NCBI GenBank assembly: GCA_930367205.1
Contig: OV884014.1
Span: 78,161,104-78,225,103 of the forward strand
Origin: Acanthosoma haemorrhoidale
Taxonomy: Eukaryota; Arthropoda; Insecta; Hemiptera; Acanthosomatidae
Direction of reading: 5' to 3'
DNA length: 64,000 nucleotides
A program made the position numbers and the translations under genes. Below the pieces are notes generated by a model that was given only the letters and a program-made list of their open reading frames with translations, did no database searches and had not been told where the DNA came from. This document shows positions 35,599-49,018 of this stretch, one piece after another. Numbering within the stretch: position 1 is the first letter of the stretch; each line of letters opens with the position of its first letter.

Positions 35599-36455
35599 TG
35601 TCGGGTCGTCACGAGGGGGGTGCCTAGTTACCCTAGTTCTGGTGACGAAGCGAGGGTTGATTAAGTTTATAACCTGGACAATCATTTCGTGGTGGTCTTA
35701 CTATCTGACTCCATATGTGATAGGCATGTGCCCCGACAATGCACTATGTTCAGGAGAAGAGGTATAGGGTAGGTAGTTTGTGTGGTCTTGGAATGACCAC
35801 GAATTCACACTCGGTATCTGAGGGTAGGCAAAATCCGTCCGGATTCCTAAGGCGAGTGTGAACCGGAGAGAGGCTGACTGGATCGCCGTGGGAAACACTG
35901 CTTGGTAAATTTGCCGGGCCACGACTACCGTTGTCCACTAGGGAGAGGTCTCTCCCAAGGAGGTGCTATATTTAGTGAGACGAAGACAGAGATTCCCACT
36001 AGGAAGGTGAGGGGTCTGACAACGCCGGACTAAAACATAGCGAGGCTAGGAAGAGAGACCCAGAGGTTTTCATAAATGAGAAGGCCAAGTTCTTGAACAT
36101 CAGTTAGCTAGTCGTCGGGAGAATGATTTACAGGCCCAAACCGCGGGTCTTATATACCCAGCTGGCTTCGTAAGTAGCCAATCATCTACGGTTTTTTATT
36201 GTACCCAATGCCAGCTAAGTATGCGGTGACTCTTTGTTCTCAGCAGCTCTAGGTTTGGGTCACTTTACTACCTGCTGCGGGTAGCGGGTGACCCAGCTCC
36301 TATAACTAATGGACTTGCAGCTGCGTCTTTATTGTTTACAACATTTACAATGATTCATGGTTTGGTAATGTTATTTACATTTGTTTAAATTAATTTACAA
36401 TATATATACAATAGAGTATAGGGTGATTTATCTTATGTAGTTAGCGGTCGCTACA
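35599..36455 (-). mobile_element. Solo LTR, family 1
   Basis: An 857-bp LTR that on the minus strand starts TGTAGCGACCGCTAACTACA and ends CGACCCGACA. A perfect 5-bp GGCTC lies at 35594-35598 and 36456-36460. Its first 180 bases and its distal half closely match the LTR at 9002, while the middle differs. A TATATA motif occurs in the middle part (GGTCTTATATACCC on the plus strand near 36150). Confidence 0.9.
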
Positions 36456-36460
36456 GGCTC

Positions 36461-37151
36461 TTTAAAGGTTAGAATAGTGACCCGATTTCTATCTTTATAT
36501 CCATTAGATCGGATGGTTTACGTAGGGGATGCATTGATTGGATGCTTCCTCTCTGGTAGGCACCATCATCAGATTGACCGCCGGTCACTCGCACATTGAT
36601 GATTTGTAAAAGTGAATTTTACATACATCGCCAACCTAACGAACCGACTCCGGCGTACAACAGGAGATTGAACTAAGCATTGCTGATCGTTAAGGTCACC
36701 TTGAAGTAAATAGTAAAACTGTTCTTAGACACTTGATTAGGTCGAATTTGACTGGTAGTTTCCCGTAGAGAATGCAACTGTTGACCAAAATTTTGACATC
36801 AAGAAAATTTATCCTATTTTATGTCCAAGTGACCAGGGAAGAAACATAAAATAAATCTTTTTCAATTATCTGAGAAAAAAGTTCGAACTGCGGCTGAAGA
36901 TAAATTTTCCAAGCCGTTACCATTCCTATTATAATAGTTCGTAAGGTTTAAATTCTCCCCGATTGAAGGCAGCAATACTTGAATAAGAACATGATAAAAC
37001 AACTTCTGCATCTCTACAAATTTATTAATTTATACCCGAATCTTTTAGACGAACTAGGCCGTCATTCTCAAGGGTCGAGTTGATGCTAACTGGTAGGTTT
37101 TAAGATTGTTCAATGTTATCTAGATATATTCATATAGTTTTCTACGGTTAC
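36461..37151. other. Intron sequence downstream of the last seen RET-like exon
   Basis: By position this is the start of the intron following the exon at 37152-37354. No further exon was recognised here. Confidence 0.4.
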
Positions 37152-37354
37152 CTTAGTGATGGCTTTGACGACCCTCCTGCCGCCTGCTGGAACTATCGGC
37201 AGATGGACAGTCGTCGGTATCTGCTTGAGGACAATGGTCTTGGAGGCCTGCTTCTTGTCTTTGCGGCACTCGAGAATCAGCCTCAAGTCCGTCTTCAGCC
37301 TGCTTGGGTCCACTCTCAACGTTCTCCCGTCCAGGGTGGCCACGTATCGGATAT
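37152..37354 (-). CDS. Ret: Next exon of the RET-like receptor gene
   Basis: This 203-nt exon starts after a TTGCAG acceptor and ends AAG before a GTAACC donor. Its first two bases complete the codon left open by the exon at 51760-51913, giving Asp, followed by 67 residues (IRYVATLDGRTLRVDPSRLK at the start). It ends in phase 0. The strand-like segments LRLILECRKD and TIVLKQIPTTVHLPI fit a cadherin-like fold. The Cys and the order of strands match the stretch after ELCF in vertebrate RET, where a leucine-valine strand precedes a Cys and then a P-x-T-V strand. No transmembrane or kinase part is visible, so this is an ectodomain fragment. The intron separating it from the upstream exon is 14,405 bp and filled with transposon relics. 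I found no convincing next exon between 1 and 37151. Confidence 0.6.
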
Positions 37355-39825
37355 CTGCAATGAACCAACAACAACTTTACTACACAAGTAATACAGCAAT
37401 TCAAAACAAAATTAAATTCGTTAAATATTGACAAATAAAACGTAATTCACAAAAATACTGCATACCTTCTGAATTTCCTTCGTGGGTAAATTCAAAAAAT
37501 AAATAAAGATAAATTTATCATAATTTATTATTGTTATAAATTTATTATACTCTATAGATTCTAATGTTATATATAAATATATTATTAAAAATAAAATTAA
37601 TTATATCATATGTATTTTTTGTTGACTTATACTGATCGGACCAAAATAAATTACTATTTTTTTAAACTTGATGACGGTCATATCTGATTGTGACATTTAC
37701 AAACGTTTACGTTATGCCCACGCCTTTGTTTACATTATACGTTTTTTTAACATATTTTGTATTTAAATTTTTCAACGTAAAGAAAAAACAAATAAAATGA
37801 AATAATGAATACTATTTAAAGTTCTATATAGTGCCGCGAACCTTTAATTTGTTAAACATATTTTTAATCCTTTGCGATAAGAGAACCGGCCATCAGAAAG
37901 TGTGGTATGATGCTTTAAAACAATCTTAAATAATCTCTCTCTTCACCTGTGAAATAAAGTCTTCACACTAGAGGTGCTACAGTTCCTACCTAGGTCCTTG
38001 ACTCAGGTTACTCAGTGGCATTTCCCTGTTATTGGGATAGAAGAGTATTTTCAGTCTCGCAGATGCAATATATTCCCACTGGGCCTGTCATCTGAGCTCT
38101 TTCATTTGTTTTATCGATCCCTAGCGAGCAAATGTACTGGAAATTACACCTGAACTGTGAACTTTGTCTATTTATCTTTCTACTGAAAAATACTGAATTA
38201 TCTGAACATTATAATATTTTGTCACCATAGTAACCACTCGCTCAAAGGAGTCAAAATATCTACCAAAATATGAGCTTGTTAATGTTGGTTAATTAAATCA
38301 TACTGAGGAACATTACTTTCTCGAAAATTATACAGGAAAACCACATCATAATGGTACTAACTTCACATTCATCTTTGCTAAATTTAACCTTGTCTTGGTT
38401 TTCCAATTTTTGTACCGAAAAAAAGGCTATAGTGTTTTTTTGTGGCCTATTTACAGGATAATCGGGTGACTCCTGATCAGACCCTTAGATCTCTATAGAC
38501 GGTCCGAGATTTAAACAACATAGCGAAAAAAAATTTAAGCATAAATTTTAAAAAAGAAAAAATATGAAACAAAAATAAAACTGACATATTTTCTTTAGAG
38601 TACTTGAGGGTTGAACCTCAACAGTTAAACGAAGAAGTTGTTTTACTTAAAATATAAACTGTGGCCAGGCATAAATCGATACATTTAACAAAAAATGACT
38701 TTCACACACCATTGAAAGAGAAAACCAGCACAGATATGTTTGAAATAATTAAGAAATGAAATGTAGTTTTATTCTTAAAGGTAATACCAGTTTTGAAAAA
38801 GAAAGAAGAATATAAGAGGAATTCGAAGAATTAAGTTCTTAAAGCGATATAAGATTATTGTGATGCACTGACTTTAGATGCAACACTCTAATTGGAGCCA
38901 GTACCAATTTTTCCAGTAATTTAAGGCAATTTCGACACGTCGATTTGCTCAATATTTTAGGTATTTTATTTTTCTGTTTTATATTTAATAGGGATGCAAA
39001 TCGAAAATACCGAGTGATTCACACTCATTGGTAAGATGTTGAAGATAATGTCTAGGCTATATTCGATTCAGTATGGTGTTTTCCCTTTAATTAATTTAAG
39101 TATACTTAATAAAATAATTGTGCATACTTGAGTCATACAGATATGAGTTACGATCTGTATAATACACAACTAGAATTCTGAAGGGGGGTGGGGTTGGAGG
39201 TTGAAATGTAACAATAATTGAAAAATAAGGTGCTGCGGAGATGGATAGTGACACCTCCAGTGGTATTTACCCACTTAGGTATGTGGGATCTCCAATTATA
39301 ATCGGTTAATAATATATAAGGAAAGTCGGTCTAGTTATAATCCAATAAAAAAATACGGTCACGTCATAATTACAGTAAGTAAATGTTTACTGGTTAATAC
39401 ACACCTTAAAACCAAATTAGTTTTAGGCAAGAAATAAATCCGAAATGGCCACGTTGTGCAAGAATGTAGAAAAATAGACCGGCCATAGTCCAATTTCAAG
39501 GGCGAACGGTCGGACGGAACGAGGATAAATTCCGACAAAATATTCGCAAGATATACGCTGGAGGTTTGGTGCAGTGTCGGAGTCATATATCATAGTGGCG
39601 TGGGCATGGACGTCGGCTTCAGCCTCTAATTTTCATATTACTTCTACGAATAGCCCTTAATTTAGGATATTGTTGTAGTAATTAATGGAGATTATCTTGG
39701 CGGGAAATCTTGTATCTTTGGAGTACAGCACGGCAACCAAATCTCCTCGAAAATGTGCGAATTGTAAGAAGAACAAAAAAGACCATGTATTGCAAATTAT
39801 GTATACAAATTTGACATCTATAATT

Positions 39826-40297
39826 TTTTTTTTTCTTAGCTCTCTAATTATAAGATTAAGGATGAGGGAAAAATAAAGCGATATTTGGGTTGAGTGGATC
39901 CTTGTACTAGGAGTACCTGCTTGAAGGTGGTGTGAGGGAATTAAGGAGTGTGGGAAGCATCGGTAGAGGTTGATTGTTGCGGTACAGTGGTGAGAGTCCA
40001 CTGGTGGCTGGGCCTAGAGTCCCTCTAGGCATGTAGTGCAGTCTTATTTAGTCGGATAGCAGTGTTGGGTGCCCGTTAGATGCTGGTTGTTGGTGGGCCA
40101 AGCGCCGTGATGTCCACCATTTGGTCTGCTTCACCAGATATTGAGAGTTGCCATCTTGCCGGTAGCGGTGGGGGTGTCTTGTCTCGGAACAGAGGGTTTT
40201 GGCTATGTTTGATCAAGTCAAAGAACTTGATGTGTCTTCTTTGGATGGCTTCGGTGATGGTGGGGACTTCGAACTTTTCGTGGATGTCGGGAGCCTT
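39826..40297 (-). mobile_element. LINE family B, ORF2 C-terminus and 3' tail
   Basis: A 472-bp 5'-truncated insertion. On the minus strand it encodes EVPTITEAIQRRHIKFFDLI followed by KHSQNPLFRDKTPPPLPARW, the C-terminal end of a Jockey-like ORF2 protein, a stop near 40076, then a 3' untranslated region ending GAGAGCTAAG and an A tail. A perfect 11-bp CATCTATAATT duplication lies at 39815-39825 and 40298-40308. It sits at the end of, and probably within, the piggyBac relic, so it is younger than that element. Confidence 0.9.
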
Positions 40298-40309
40298 CAT
40301 CTATAATTA

Positions 40310-41423
40310 GTATACTTTTTTGTATGCTAACTTTTTTGGGAGGCAGCTTGTTTCTTTCTTCAAAAGTTCGATTAGCAGTTTTTCTACTCAATATTGTCGG
40401 GGAAACGTATCCCCACCCTTTCTCTGGAGCTGTTCTTCTGGCAATTCTTGCCCCAGACATTGAAGAAAAAGCCTCCGAAGAGCTACATAGTTGCCACTTC
40501 CTAAAAATATTACTTTAGAAGTGATCACAGCAATATGTAACCAAGAAAAATATACAACTATAGAAAACATTCTCGTATTTCGTGACACATTGTAAGCGAA
40601 CCATATTTTATCCAAAATATCCAGTTAAGTTAGGACTGATTTTGTTAGAAAATTTTATTTTTTCGGGGTTCGTCTTAGAAGTCAATAACACCAACAAAGG
40701 GCATGCTAGAAGTTACGAAGACATTTTGTAATTTACTCTTAATTTGTGTAATATATGAAAGCAGAGAGCCCATCTTTCAATAATACTAGAAAGCCTCTCT
40801 GCCTTTTATATTGTTCAATGCAGTAGTTCTAGCAACACCTGACTTCTGTTTTTTCTTAAGATTCCAACAAAAGACAGGCGATGTTTTTCTGAAACGCTTT
40901 TCATCAGACTGACATCACTGAACCTGTTATCTGCTGTGACATTATGTCCTGACTGGGGAATGGTCCCAATCATTCTCCCGACAGCATCGAGGCTTCTGTT
41001 GCTCACAGAATAGGGGCTGTCAGGCTGCTTGTCACCGTATATTTCTGTATTACAGGCATGGTAAAGTTTTTCATCTCTCAGCGCATAGATGTTCACGCCA
41101 TATTTCGCTGGTTTTGATGTTTTGTACAAATGAGCACTTGTGTAAAGATATAAGTGTGTTGTTTGATTCGAAGGAAGAGATTTTTTTCTGACGGATTGAA
41201 GAATCATCTGTCGCGTGATACATGCAATAATGGTAATAAAATTTGTCAATAAAAAGGTTGAATTAAACTCCACAACATTCCCGACTGTGCCATGCCACGT
41301 GAGACTAATCGATGGGCCAGCAAATATTTTATAACAGCTCTGATGAATAATTTCAGTATAATTATCTACTTCTTGTCGAAAAATATAAACATCCAAATCT
41401 CGCTTTGATTTTTTTTTTTTCAA
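40310..41423 (-). pseudogene. piggyBac-type transposase relic
   Basis: On the minus strand the segment 41130-40815 encodes SKPAKYGVNIYALRDEKLYH, then GHNVTADNRFSDVSLMKS and SFVGILRKNRSQVL. The KPAKYG motif, N-V-T-x-D-N-x-F with one catalytic Asp, and G-x-L-R-K-N are diagnostic of piggyBac transposases. After frameshifts and stops (40616-40814) the C-terminal part follows: KIWFAYNVSRNTRMFSIVVY, FSWLHIAVITSKVIF and LRRLFLQCLGQEL. The upstream part of the open frame (41423 to about 41130) does not look like piggyBac and may be another insertion. The first catalytic Asp region was not found. A LINE B insertion borders the 3' side. It lies antiparallel to nothing coding and in the same orientation as the RET-like gene, inside its large intron. 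Confidence 0.82.
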
Positions 41424-44400
41424 AACCCATTATTTAATATATACAAAGTCATTATTACAAATTTCACAATAAGGCAACATTATATAAATCCGCTGTGCTT
41501 ATTATATTTACTGTAGCGTAGCTTCTGTTATGGACGAGATACCGTTCTGAAATTATGAGAGACTCTTAGCTGAATGGTCAGTCAAGTGAGTATACAACGG
41601 GGCACCGAAAAGCAGAGCTGGCCGGAGGACACATTTGAAGTTAACAAATCTGAAAGACGGGAAGACTTGGGTCGTTCGTTTTTATTTTGTTTCTAAAATG
41701 GGTAGAGAAATGAGTTCTCTTGCCCTGCTATAGTATAGGAACAACAATAATAAATAATATCTCTTTTGGGCTGATATTATGTGTAGTAGTGGTTTTATTA
41801 GTTATGGTTATGGTTAGCAGTGGTTATGAAACTGTTTCATAAAATTCATAAAGATTCTGGGCTCTATTGGGATAGGCCACCACGGCGTTGAGGTTATACC
41901 ATTCCATACAACAGCTACCCCTTCATCTCATTTTTATGATGGCATTAAAAATCTAGTTTATCTTGTAGTCAAATTTAAATTGATAAGTAGTCATATTCAC
42001 TATGTAAAATGTATAAATTAAAAATCTTATTGGTATGATGTATAAAAAACAATAATTTATTTTTGTCATAGGACAGATATTTGAATTCTTCACTATTATA
42101 TACTAATAGTATTGCCTTTAGTATTACTTTGTGTTGGTAATATCAGAAACATACAAGTATTTTTTAATAACAATTTAACAATTGTTAAGTTATTTTCATG
42201 TTGAGTAAAAAAATTAACTCCATTTCAGCTTATACTTGTTATTTAAAAATAAAGAATAATATGGCTATTAAGGATTCTGTAAATTTATAAGTCATCATAG
42301 GTTGTTTTATTAACATTGATTAAAAGTATTTTAATTACTTTTTTTTTATTGTTTCTGTTGTTTCACATTATAATCATACTGCTGTAATATATACTCACAT
42401 AATATAGTTTTTCTTTATTTACACCTAATAATATCAAAACATATACATTTTTGTGTAACTAAAATGGAAAATATTATATCTTAAGCTTCATTTGCAATCA
42501 AGAAAAAGTACAGAGACAGCAGAAATTTTTCTGCAATAGAGAACATAATTTTTTAGCATTCTGGAAAAGTCGGGGCAAATGGCATGGCAGTATGCAAAAC
42601 GAGTTTTAATGAAATGTCAACGGAATAACTAATATGGAATTTAATGACTCTAAGCCCTATATTTAGACAAAATCGTTTTCATCGTTGCCTACAATAGAAG
42701 TCAAAGGGACCAATCTGTGCTAGATAGTAGTCTAGCTTGCCTCTTGACTCTACTAAACACTGCAATGACTATGCTAAGTAAAAGGGCCTTTGGTCTCACA
42801 GTCGTGGTCAACCGCTGCTAATTGTGGGCCGAACCCCTTCAACTAAGGCTTCAGCTATTGTCTCTCGCTCTGAGCGGCCGTATCATCTGAATGTCTAATT
42901 GTTCTAATCAAGTATCGAGTCATTATCATTTAGATGCTCAGGCTACTGGCTAGTCGGCAGAATCTCAATGTCCACGAACAATCGTTCTGTCTCATTAGAT
43001 TATTTTCAATCGTGAGAATCCGTTTAACAAAAAATAATATTAATTATGATAATTTATGACATTATTTTATAACTCATTCATATCCGTGTGATATCCTAAC
43101 GCTGTGCGCCGTGGAAGCTAATATAATCAATTAATATACGCAAATAGTATAAGAATATCAAGAAATAAATTTACATTTTGGATTTAAAACAAACAAATTA
43201 TATCTTATATAAATTACACCTTAAGCAAACCACATAACTCCAACATAATCTGTACTACCTTAGTGAGAAAACCGTGAGAGAACCAATGAGTTTCATGAAG
43301 CGAATGTCCCCACCCGAAAAAACTCCAACACGGAAGGTACAAGGATTCTGATTGGCTCGCGATGTAGCAATCTAATCCATGTGGCTAGAACTTGCCCAGT
43401 TAAAAAATCAACGATTCCAAAGACCCGTACTTAACATTGTGATAGATAAACATAACCTCTAATTAATTTACAACCTATATAATAATAAAGATTACCACAT
43501 GCTGTTTATGGAGGAGGTAGAAGTCATGAACCTCAATATAAAACACAGTTTAATCTCTAATTAGTGACTACAAAAGTAAAACTTTATTCAACAAAAAAAC
43601 TTAATTATAACATGTTTACGTAAACCATCCATCCCCTGGTGTCTTCAAAAGTTAACATATTCCGAGAATTGAGGTTCAACTGTGATGAACTATGAAGCAA
43701 TAAACCCTTCTAATGGAATGGCTATGTGACTAGTATCACACTCCAACCGCAACGGGCTTCTGTTGTCCAGTTAATTGCAACAATTATTTTCAGCAAAGGT
43801 CCTAATTATTTATAAATCTTTTTAACTTATTGTTGTACAGTGGACTCTAATGAGAAAATTACGATGGATGATTATATGGAATCAAATTTCTGGTATCTAA
43901 TCGAGCAAATAAGTTCTCGGTTTTACTTCGAGAAGTGAAATGGATGTCAAGAAAAACACTTACAGGATATTAATTAAGGTTTTAGCTAATTAGTGGTAAT
44001 AAAAGCATTGGAATACACTGTTACACTTTATCATATCATATTGAATTGTCTTTGTTTTTAATGTATTGTAAACGCGATAAAAAACATACAATGCAAAAGA
44101 GCTATTAAACCCAGTGGCCATCCTGCTTATCAATTCACTATGCAGTCAGGAAGCTGAGGCTTTAGTGATCAATGGACTACATCCGGTTTCCAGTAGGTGG
44201 GATGTACTACTGCAATGGCGTCTCTTTTGGAATATGTAATGGATATTTTGACTAACTATATACAGATAATTGATTTACCGAAATATTTATTGAGTGAAAA
44301 TTAAGTCGTTAGAGAAAACACAATAAAATTGAAAATGTCTTAAGGCTTACTATTGATTTGTGTTGCTTTTATTTTAGGGATTGGCTGGTTTCCTATTAAA

Positions 44401-44435
44401 GTTATAAACATAAAATTTTCCATAAATTTAACTCA
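41424..44435. other. Intronic AT-rich sequence, no gene recognised
   Basis: No open frame of note and no transposon signature were identified between the piggyBac relic and the LINE A copy. Confidence 0.5.
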
Positions 44436-44925
44436 AGAACTAAACAGACGCTTTGGACAACTGTACAGACTACTTCAAAGGACATCCCATCTCTCAATAG
44501 AAAATAAACTACTAATCTACAAAGTTATACTTAAACCAATCTGGACATACGGAATAGAGCTATGGGGGACAGCAAAAAAGTCGAACATCAACATTCTAGA
44601 ACTCATCCCTTCCAAGTTTATGAAATTCCACAGTAGCCTTTCCAACCACCCTAATCCTGTAGCACAGTCTTTGCACTGCGCCACTCATCCCTATAATCCT
44701 CCTCGGAGACTGAAACGGCAGTGGCCTCGTGACCTGCTATAATCGCGTGACAGTGGGAGTCCTGGCAATGGCCAGTTTCTCCAATCATGTCCTATTGTAT
44801 GAATGAGCGAGTGAATGATGACTGTAAATATTGTATGAATGAGATCATTTATCTGTATTATTATTGCCTTATAAAAGGCAGATTGTAATTATTGCACAAT
44901 AAAGATTATTGAAATATCGAAAAAA
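44436..44925 (+). mobile_element. LINE family A copy with partly open ORF2 C-terminus
   Basis: This 5'-truncated Jockey-like LINE keeps an open frame of about 100 residues for the C-terminal part of ORF2 (44436-44742). It reads ELNRRFGQLYRLLQRTSHLS, then YGIELWGTAKKSNI and ends RRLKRQWPRDLL. These are the thumb and C-terminal regions downstream of the reverse-transcriptase catalytic core. Compared with the minus-strand copy at 57525 it lacks about 33 residues between KKSN and ILELIPSKF, an in-frame internal deletion. The 3' untranslated tail with the TGCCTTATAAAAGGCA stem-loop follows and ends in AATAAAG plus A-rich sequence near 44925. No endonuclease or catalytic YADD motif remains, so it cannot be autonomous. 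TTAACT near both ends is a weak target duplication. Confidence 0.85.
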
Positions 44926-47900
44926 AATTAACTTAATGCATGTTTTACATAGAGACATAACGTTTTTCATATTAGTTAATTTTAATGATACTAAAAAATA
45001 AAATCAGTCCCATAAAACATTTTAGTGTAATTATATAATTATTCACTCAGCAATGGATAATGTAACTATTTAATCTAATCATATTTAGTGGGATATCAAA
45101 TCAAATATTCTAATGCTTTGATTAATTGTATGTATTACGACTTACGAGGTTTATAATTGGAAAAGTAACAAACTTGAAAAATTTATTTCAGTGAATGTGT
45201 GACATATAGTAATGTTTTTTTGTTTGGTAGCTCCATTTTATGCCCCCGTTCAAGACGACTATTCAATAAAAAAAAAAAACCTTTTTTATGTTACTAGAAA
45301 TAGTAGGGTATTAATAGTATTGACATCCTGTTCTAGAATATGTCTAATAAGTTGGGGTTTAAGTATTTAGATATATCTTGATCCTGCATTATAACAGCCC
45401 AACATATAACTTGTTGGAGGTTATGCCGAAAATTAAGTTTACAAATCATTACATTAGTGGTTAAGTGTTCAGATAATAGTATTTACTTATTTTTAGTAAA
45501 CAATTATATCCACGACTGTGTAACTATGTACATTAAAAACAGTTGTTACACTCGTCCAATTTAAAACGTTAAAGAAAGAAAGACCTCTTTGTCACTTACC
45601 GATTAGTGGAAAAAATGTGGGCAAAGGGAATAGTCAATCAAAACTGATAAATATTTGAATTATTCAGTTCCCAATGAACTGAGTGAACGAAACATTCTAA
45701 CTCAAATAACTCACTCAGCTATCACCAACTTTTATTTACCTAAGGCTTATCACCTTATATTAAGTGCGGATGAGACGACTGAACCGGTTAGGCTGAAATA
45801 GTTACCCCGCCTAGGGGTACGGAGTCCTGTCCCTACGTGGAATTGCCTGAGCGACGAAACTGCAACTTTAGCGGGAATAATTAAAGTTTATTGTCACCGG
45901 AGAAGTTTGAATTAACTTTGCCTCGGTATAAAGTTTCTTCATATGACCTTAGTTAAGTCAGCAACTTTTTCACATGTGACCGATTATAATCATTACCTAA
46001 TGAATGTTTCTGCTATCAGCATAGTTGTCCCCCTAATGGAGGTTAATGAGGTATCAAAACCAGAATTCTAGACAGTTCGCGAACTCCCTTTTGTACCTGA
46101 TAACTCTTAACCTTTTTTTTAACCTAATCATAGTAAACAACTAAGCTCACTTATAAGAACGCGACCATATGTTCATGGTATTAACCAGGATATGTCTGCA
46201 AACAGTTCTCGATACTCATATGAAACTCTCAGAAAACTGCATGGATATCTATTACACACTAGTAGTAGGTTACAATTCCCAAAATTTTAAACATAATTTC
46301 ACTAATGGTAGGAACTATATATAAATATACATATATATTATTTTTGATTCTTAGGATCACCAGCATTAAATTTCCAATGATGTTTTTCCTAGTTTTCCCT
46401 GCCAGAAAATGAGTAGCTACTTAGGTTATTGTTATTTGTTTGTTTATTAACTACTGTAATAAACGTGTTACCAACTTAACAGACCACTATTTAATATACT
46501 CCAACCTTTGAAAATGTTTCGATTCGGCTGCCATGTCTTGACTCAGTCATTCGCGGCCGACCTGATCCGGGTCTGCGATTGCACAAACCTTTCTAACGGT
46601 AACCTATAATTGCTACACATTTAAAGGTTGGGAAAGTGAGTTAGCAATTACTTTATACAAATATTTCTGTCCTAAATGTGAGTACAAAATAGTTTTTAAT
46701 AGTCCATCAAGTACTGTCAAATTAATCCTATTATCCTTTAACTAACCCGACTGTTATATTTAGAGAGCAAAGTTTATCGGGCCTCACCAGTTAACCTTTA
46801 GGTAGGAAAAGTTCGGCGTAGAGAATCGATAGACTATTTCCGAAGTTGGTTCGATCCTATAAGTAATGAATAATGACTGGGAAGTAGAACACCTGAGCCC
46901 GCCCAACAGCGAATTACTATATACACACTATACTATATACACATAATTACAATGAAGGATATATATTATATTTTATATTTACTGCTGAAATGTCCGCGTC
47001 TCATGGGAGAGGTTTCATCTGAAACAGGGACAGGGAATCGTAATATTCCTGGCATACCACCACAGTAACAGCAGTAAAAAAATATCCAATCGATTTAATC
47101 CAGTAATAACTTCGATTTAACGGCAAACCCGTAACGAACAAAATAAATACAGAAGTAAATGTTATGCCTTGAAATGGAAGAGAGCTCCATATTATGATGA
47201 ATAATTTAAACGAGTAAGCATATAGTTTTAAAGATGTAATTGATTGTTATTTGTCATCATATTGTTATTGTTATTTGTTATTTGTTGAGTATAAGTAGGT
47301 TGTACAATAAAAATGTACATATTCTTTTCTTATATATGTCCTCCTGAATTTCCTTATATAAATTAATTAAAATGATGTATCACTTAACTATATTGTCACC
47401 CTCCTTGACCAGTATTCGGTGACCAACTAAGTTGATATTACAATGAGTAGTGCAACAAAAAATATTTTACGCCTACTAGCCCTACAAATATTTTATAATA
47501 TGCTTTATTAATGATTATTGACCGAAATAAACATGTACTAGGAGAGTCCACACAATTGAAGCCCCGGGCTGGGTATTGGGGAGGTCATGGGTTTGAGTCC
47601 AGTTTTATTTTTCTTTAGTTAATAATTAATAATAATAGTGGGTTCCGAACTACAACGAAATTTAGCTGTATAATATGTTTTTTTTTAAATTATTCGTTTG
47701 GAATTGCAGAGTGGTTATATCCCAATTACTTATTATCACCATTGCCAAAATTTGGTGGAAATTCACAACACACCAGATCTTAAATGTATACCCATTTAGT
47801 TTACTTTCTTTACTTACATCAGAGGCATGAGACGTCGCCGAAAATAAACATTTATATTTCTATTGTTGGGTAAGGAGGTAGGAACTTTTGACAATTCTGG

Positions 47901-49018
47901 TGTGGGAAAGCGTACTGTAGGTGCATAGCAGCCATGCCACATGAGCTCTTTGTTTCCTAACCTCCTATGCAAATAACAATTTCATCCTGATCATATCGTT
48001 TCAACCAACCCTACCCACAGAGAGCCAGTTGTCCTGAAATAAAGTTGAAGTGAAGTAATCACTTGTCTCTATTTAATATCACTGATTCAAAGGATATTTT
48101 TCACACTGAGCTATTTGGGCTGAGGGTTCATCCTTCACCCTCAACTTCAATATAAATTATTATTCCCTCCTAGTACCTATGTAGTGTAAGAAGGAGCGGA
48201 AGATTGTTGAAGGGACGCTGTATGGGGCCTCAGACTGGCAATTTCCTAGAATGCTCACACCCAGGCATGATGTGTTAGTATATTACACTTTAAGAGAGAA
48301 AGAGGGGTTGAAGGGGAGAGCCCCGAAATGCGTTTCCAAAAGTGACAAAGAACAATTAATCATTCTCAGGCTAAGTTCTGATGGCAGCAATGTGGTTAAA
48401 CTTTACTCTTATTGTTAACTATGTTACACACTTGATCTGCTGAAACAGGAGCTTCAGTCTGCGAAATTCACCAGGTAGGTAGTCTCCTTCTGTAAGTAGG
48501 TAGTCTCCTTCCAGCAAACAGAACAAACTTACGTTTTTAAATAATTTATTTTGTGATGAGTTTTACGTTATATTTTGTTTGTTACTTTTATTTGTCTAGG
48601 GATATTTCTTTTTTGGTTAGCTATATTGGTTTTTTTTATTCATAGGGATCTATAAATTATTATTCTATCAAAATAAAGTTTATTTTCTGTCTATCTAGTG
48701 ATTAGAGTTAACATAATTGCAGCCTATACGGCGTTGTGTTCTATTGTACCTAAATCCCAGTATTCACTTTTCTATAAAGTTTGCTTCTATCCAAGTTCTA
48801 TCAGAATTTATCCTAAATCCTTAATGATTGCTAAATGGCTTTTGATTTATTTTATTCTGAATGCATACATACGAAAGACCACGACATGTTTAAAAGTGAT
48901 GCCTTTCTCTTAGGGCTGGGATATATTATTTCAAATAAGATTATCAATGGGGGGGGGGTCGGTTAATCATAAAATTACTTATTACCGTTGATAATTATAA
49001 TTAATCGATAGTTTATAT
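44926..49018. other. Intronic sequence, no gene recognised
   Basis: It is mostly AT-rich. AAAATAAAGTTTATTTTCTG at 48669-48688 looks like the 3' end of an unidentified LINE, and a G9 run occurs near 48950. Confidence 0.45.

Noticed and set aside
37113..37434. Other long frames on both strands over the RET-like exon
   Set aside because: They are shadows of the spliced coding frame; only the phase-matched minus-strand frame joins to the upstream exon.
47555..47610. tRNA-like box B (GGTTTGAGTCC); similar motifs at 1311, 3339 and 63744
   Set aside because: No acceptor stem, anticodon arm or box A at proper spacing; perhaps SINE traces, but not tRNA genes.
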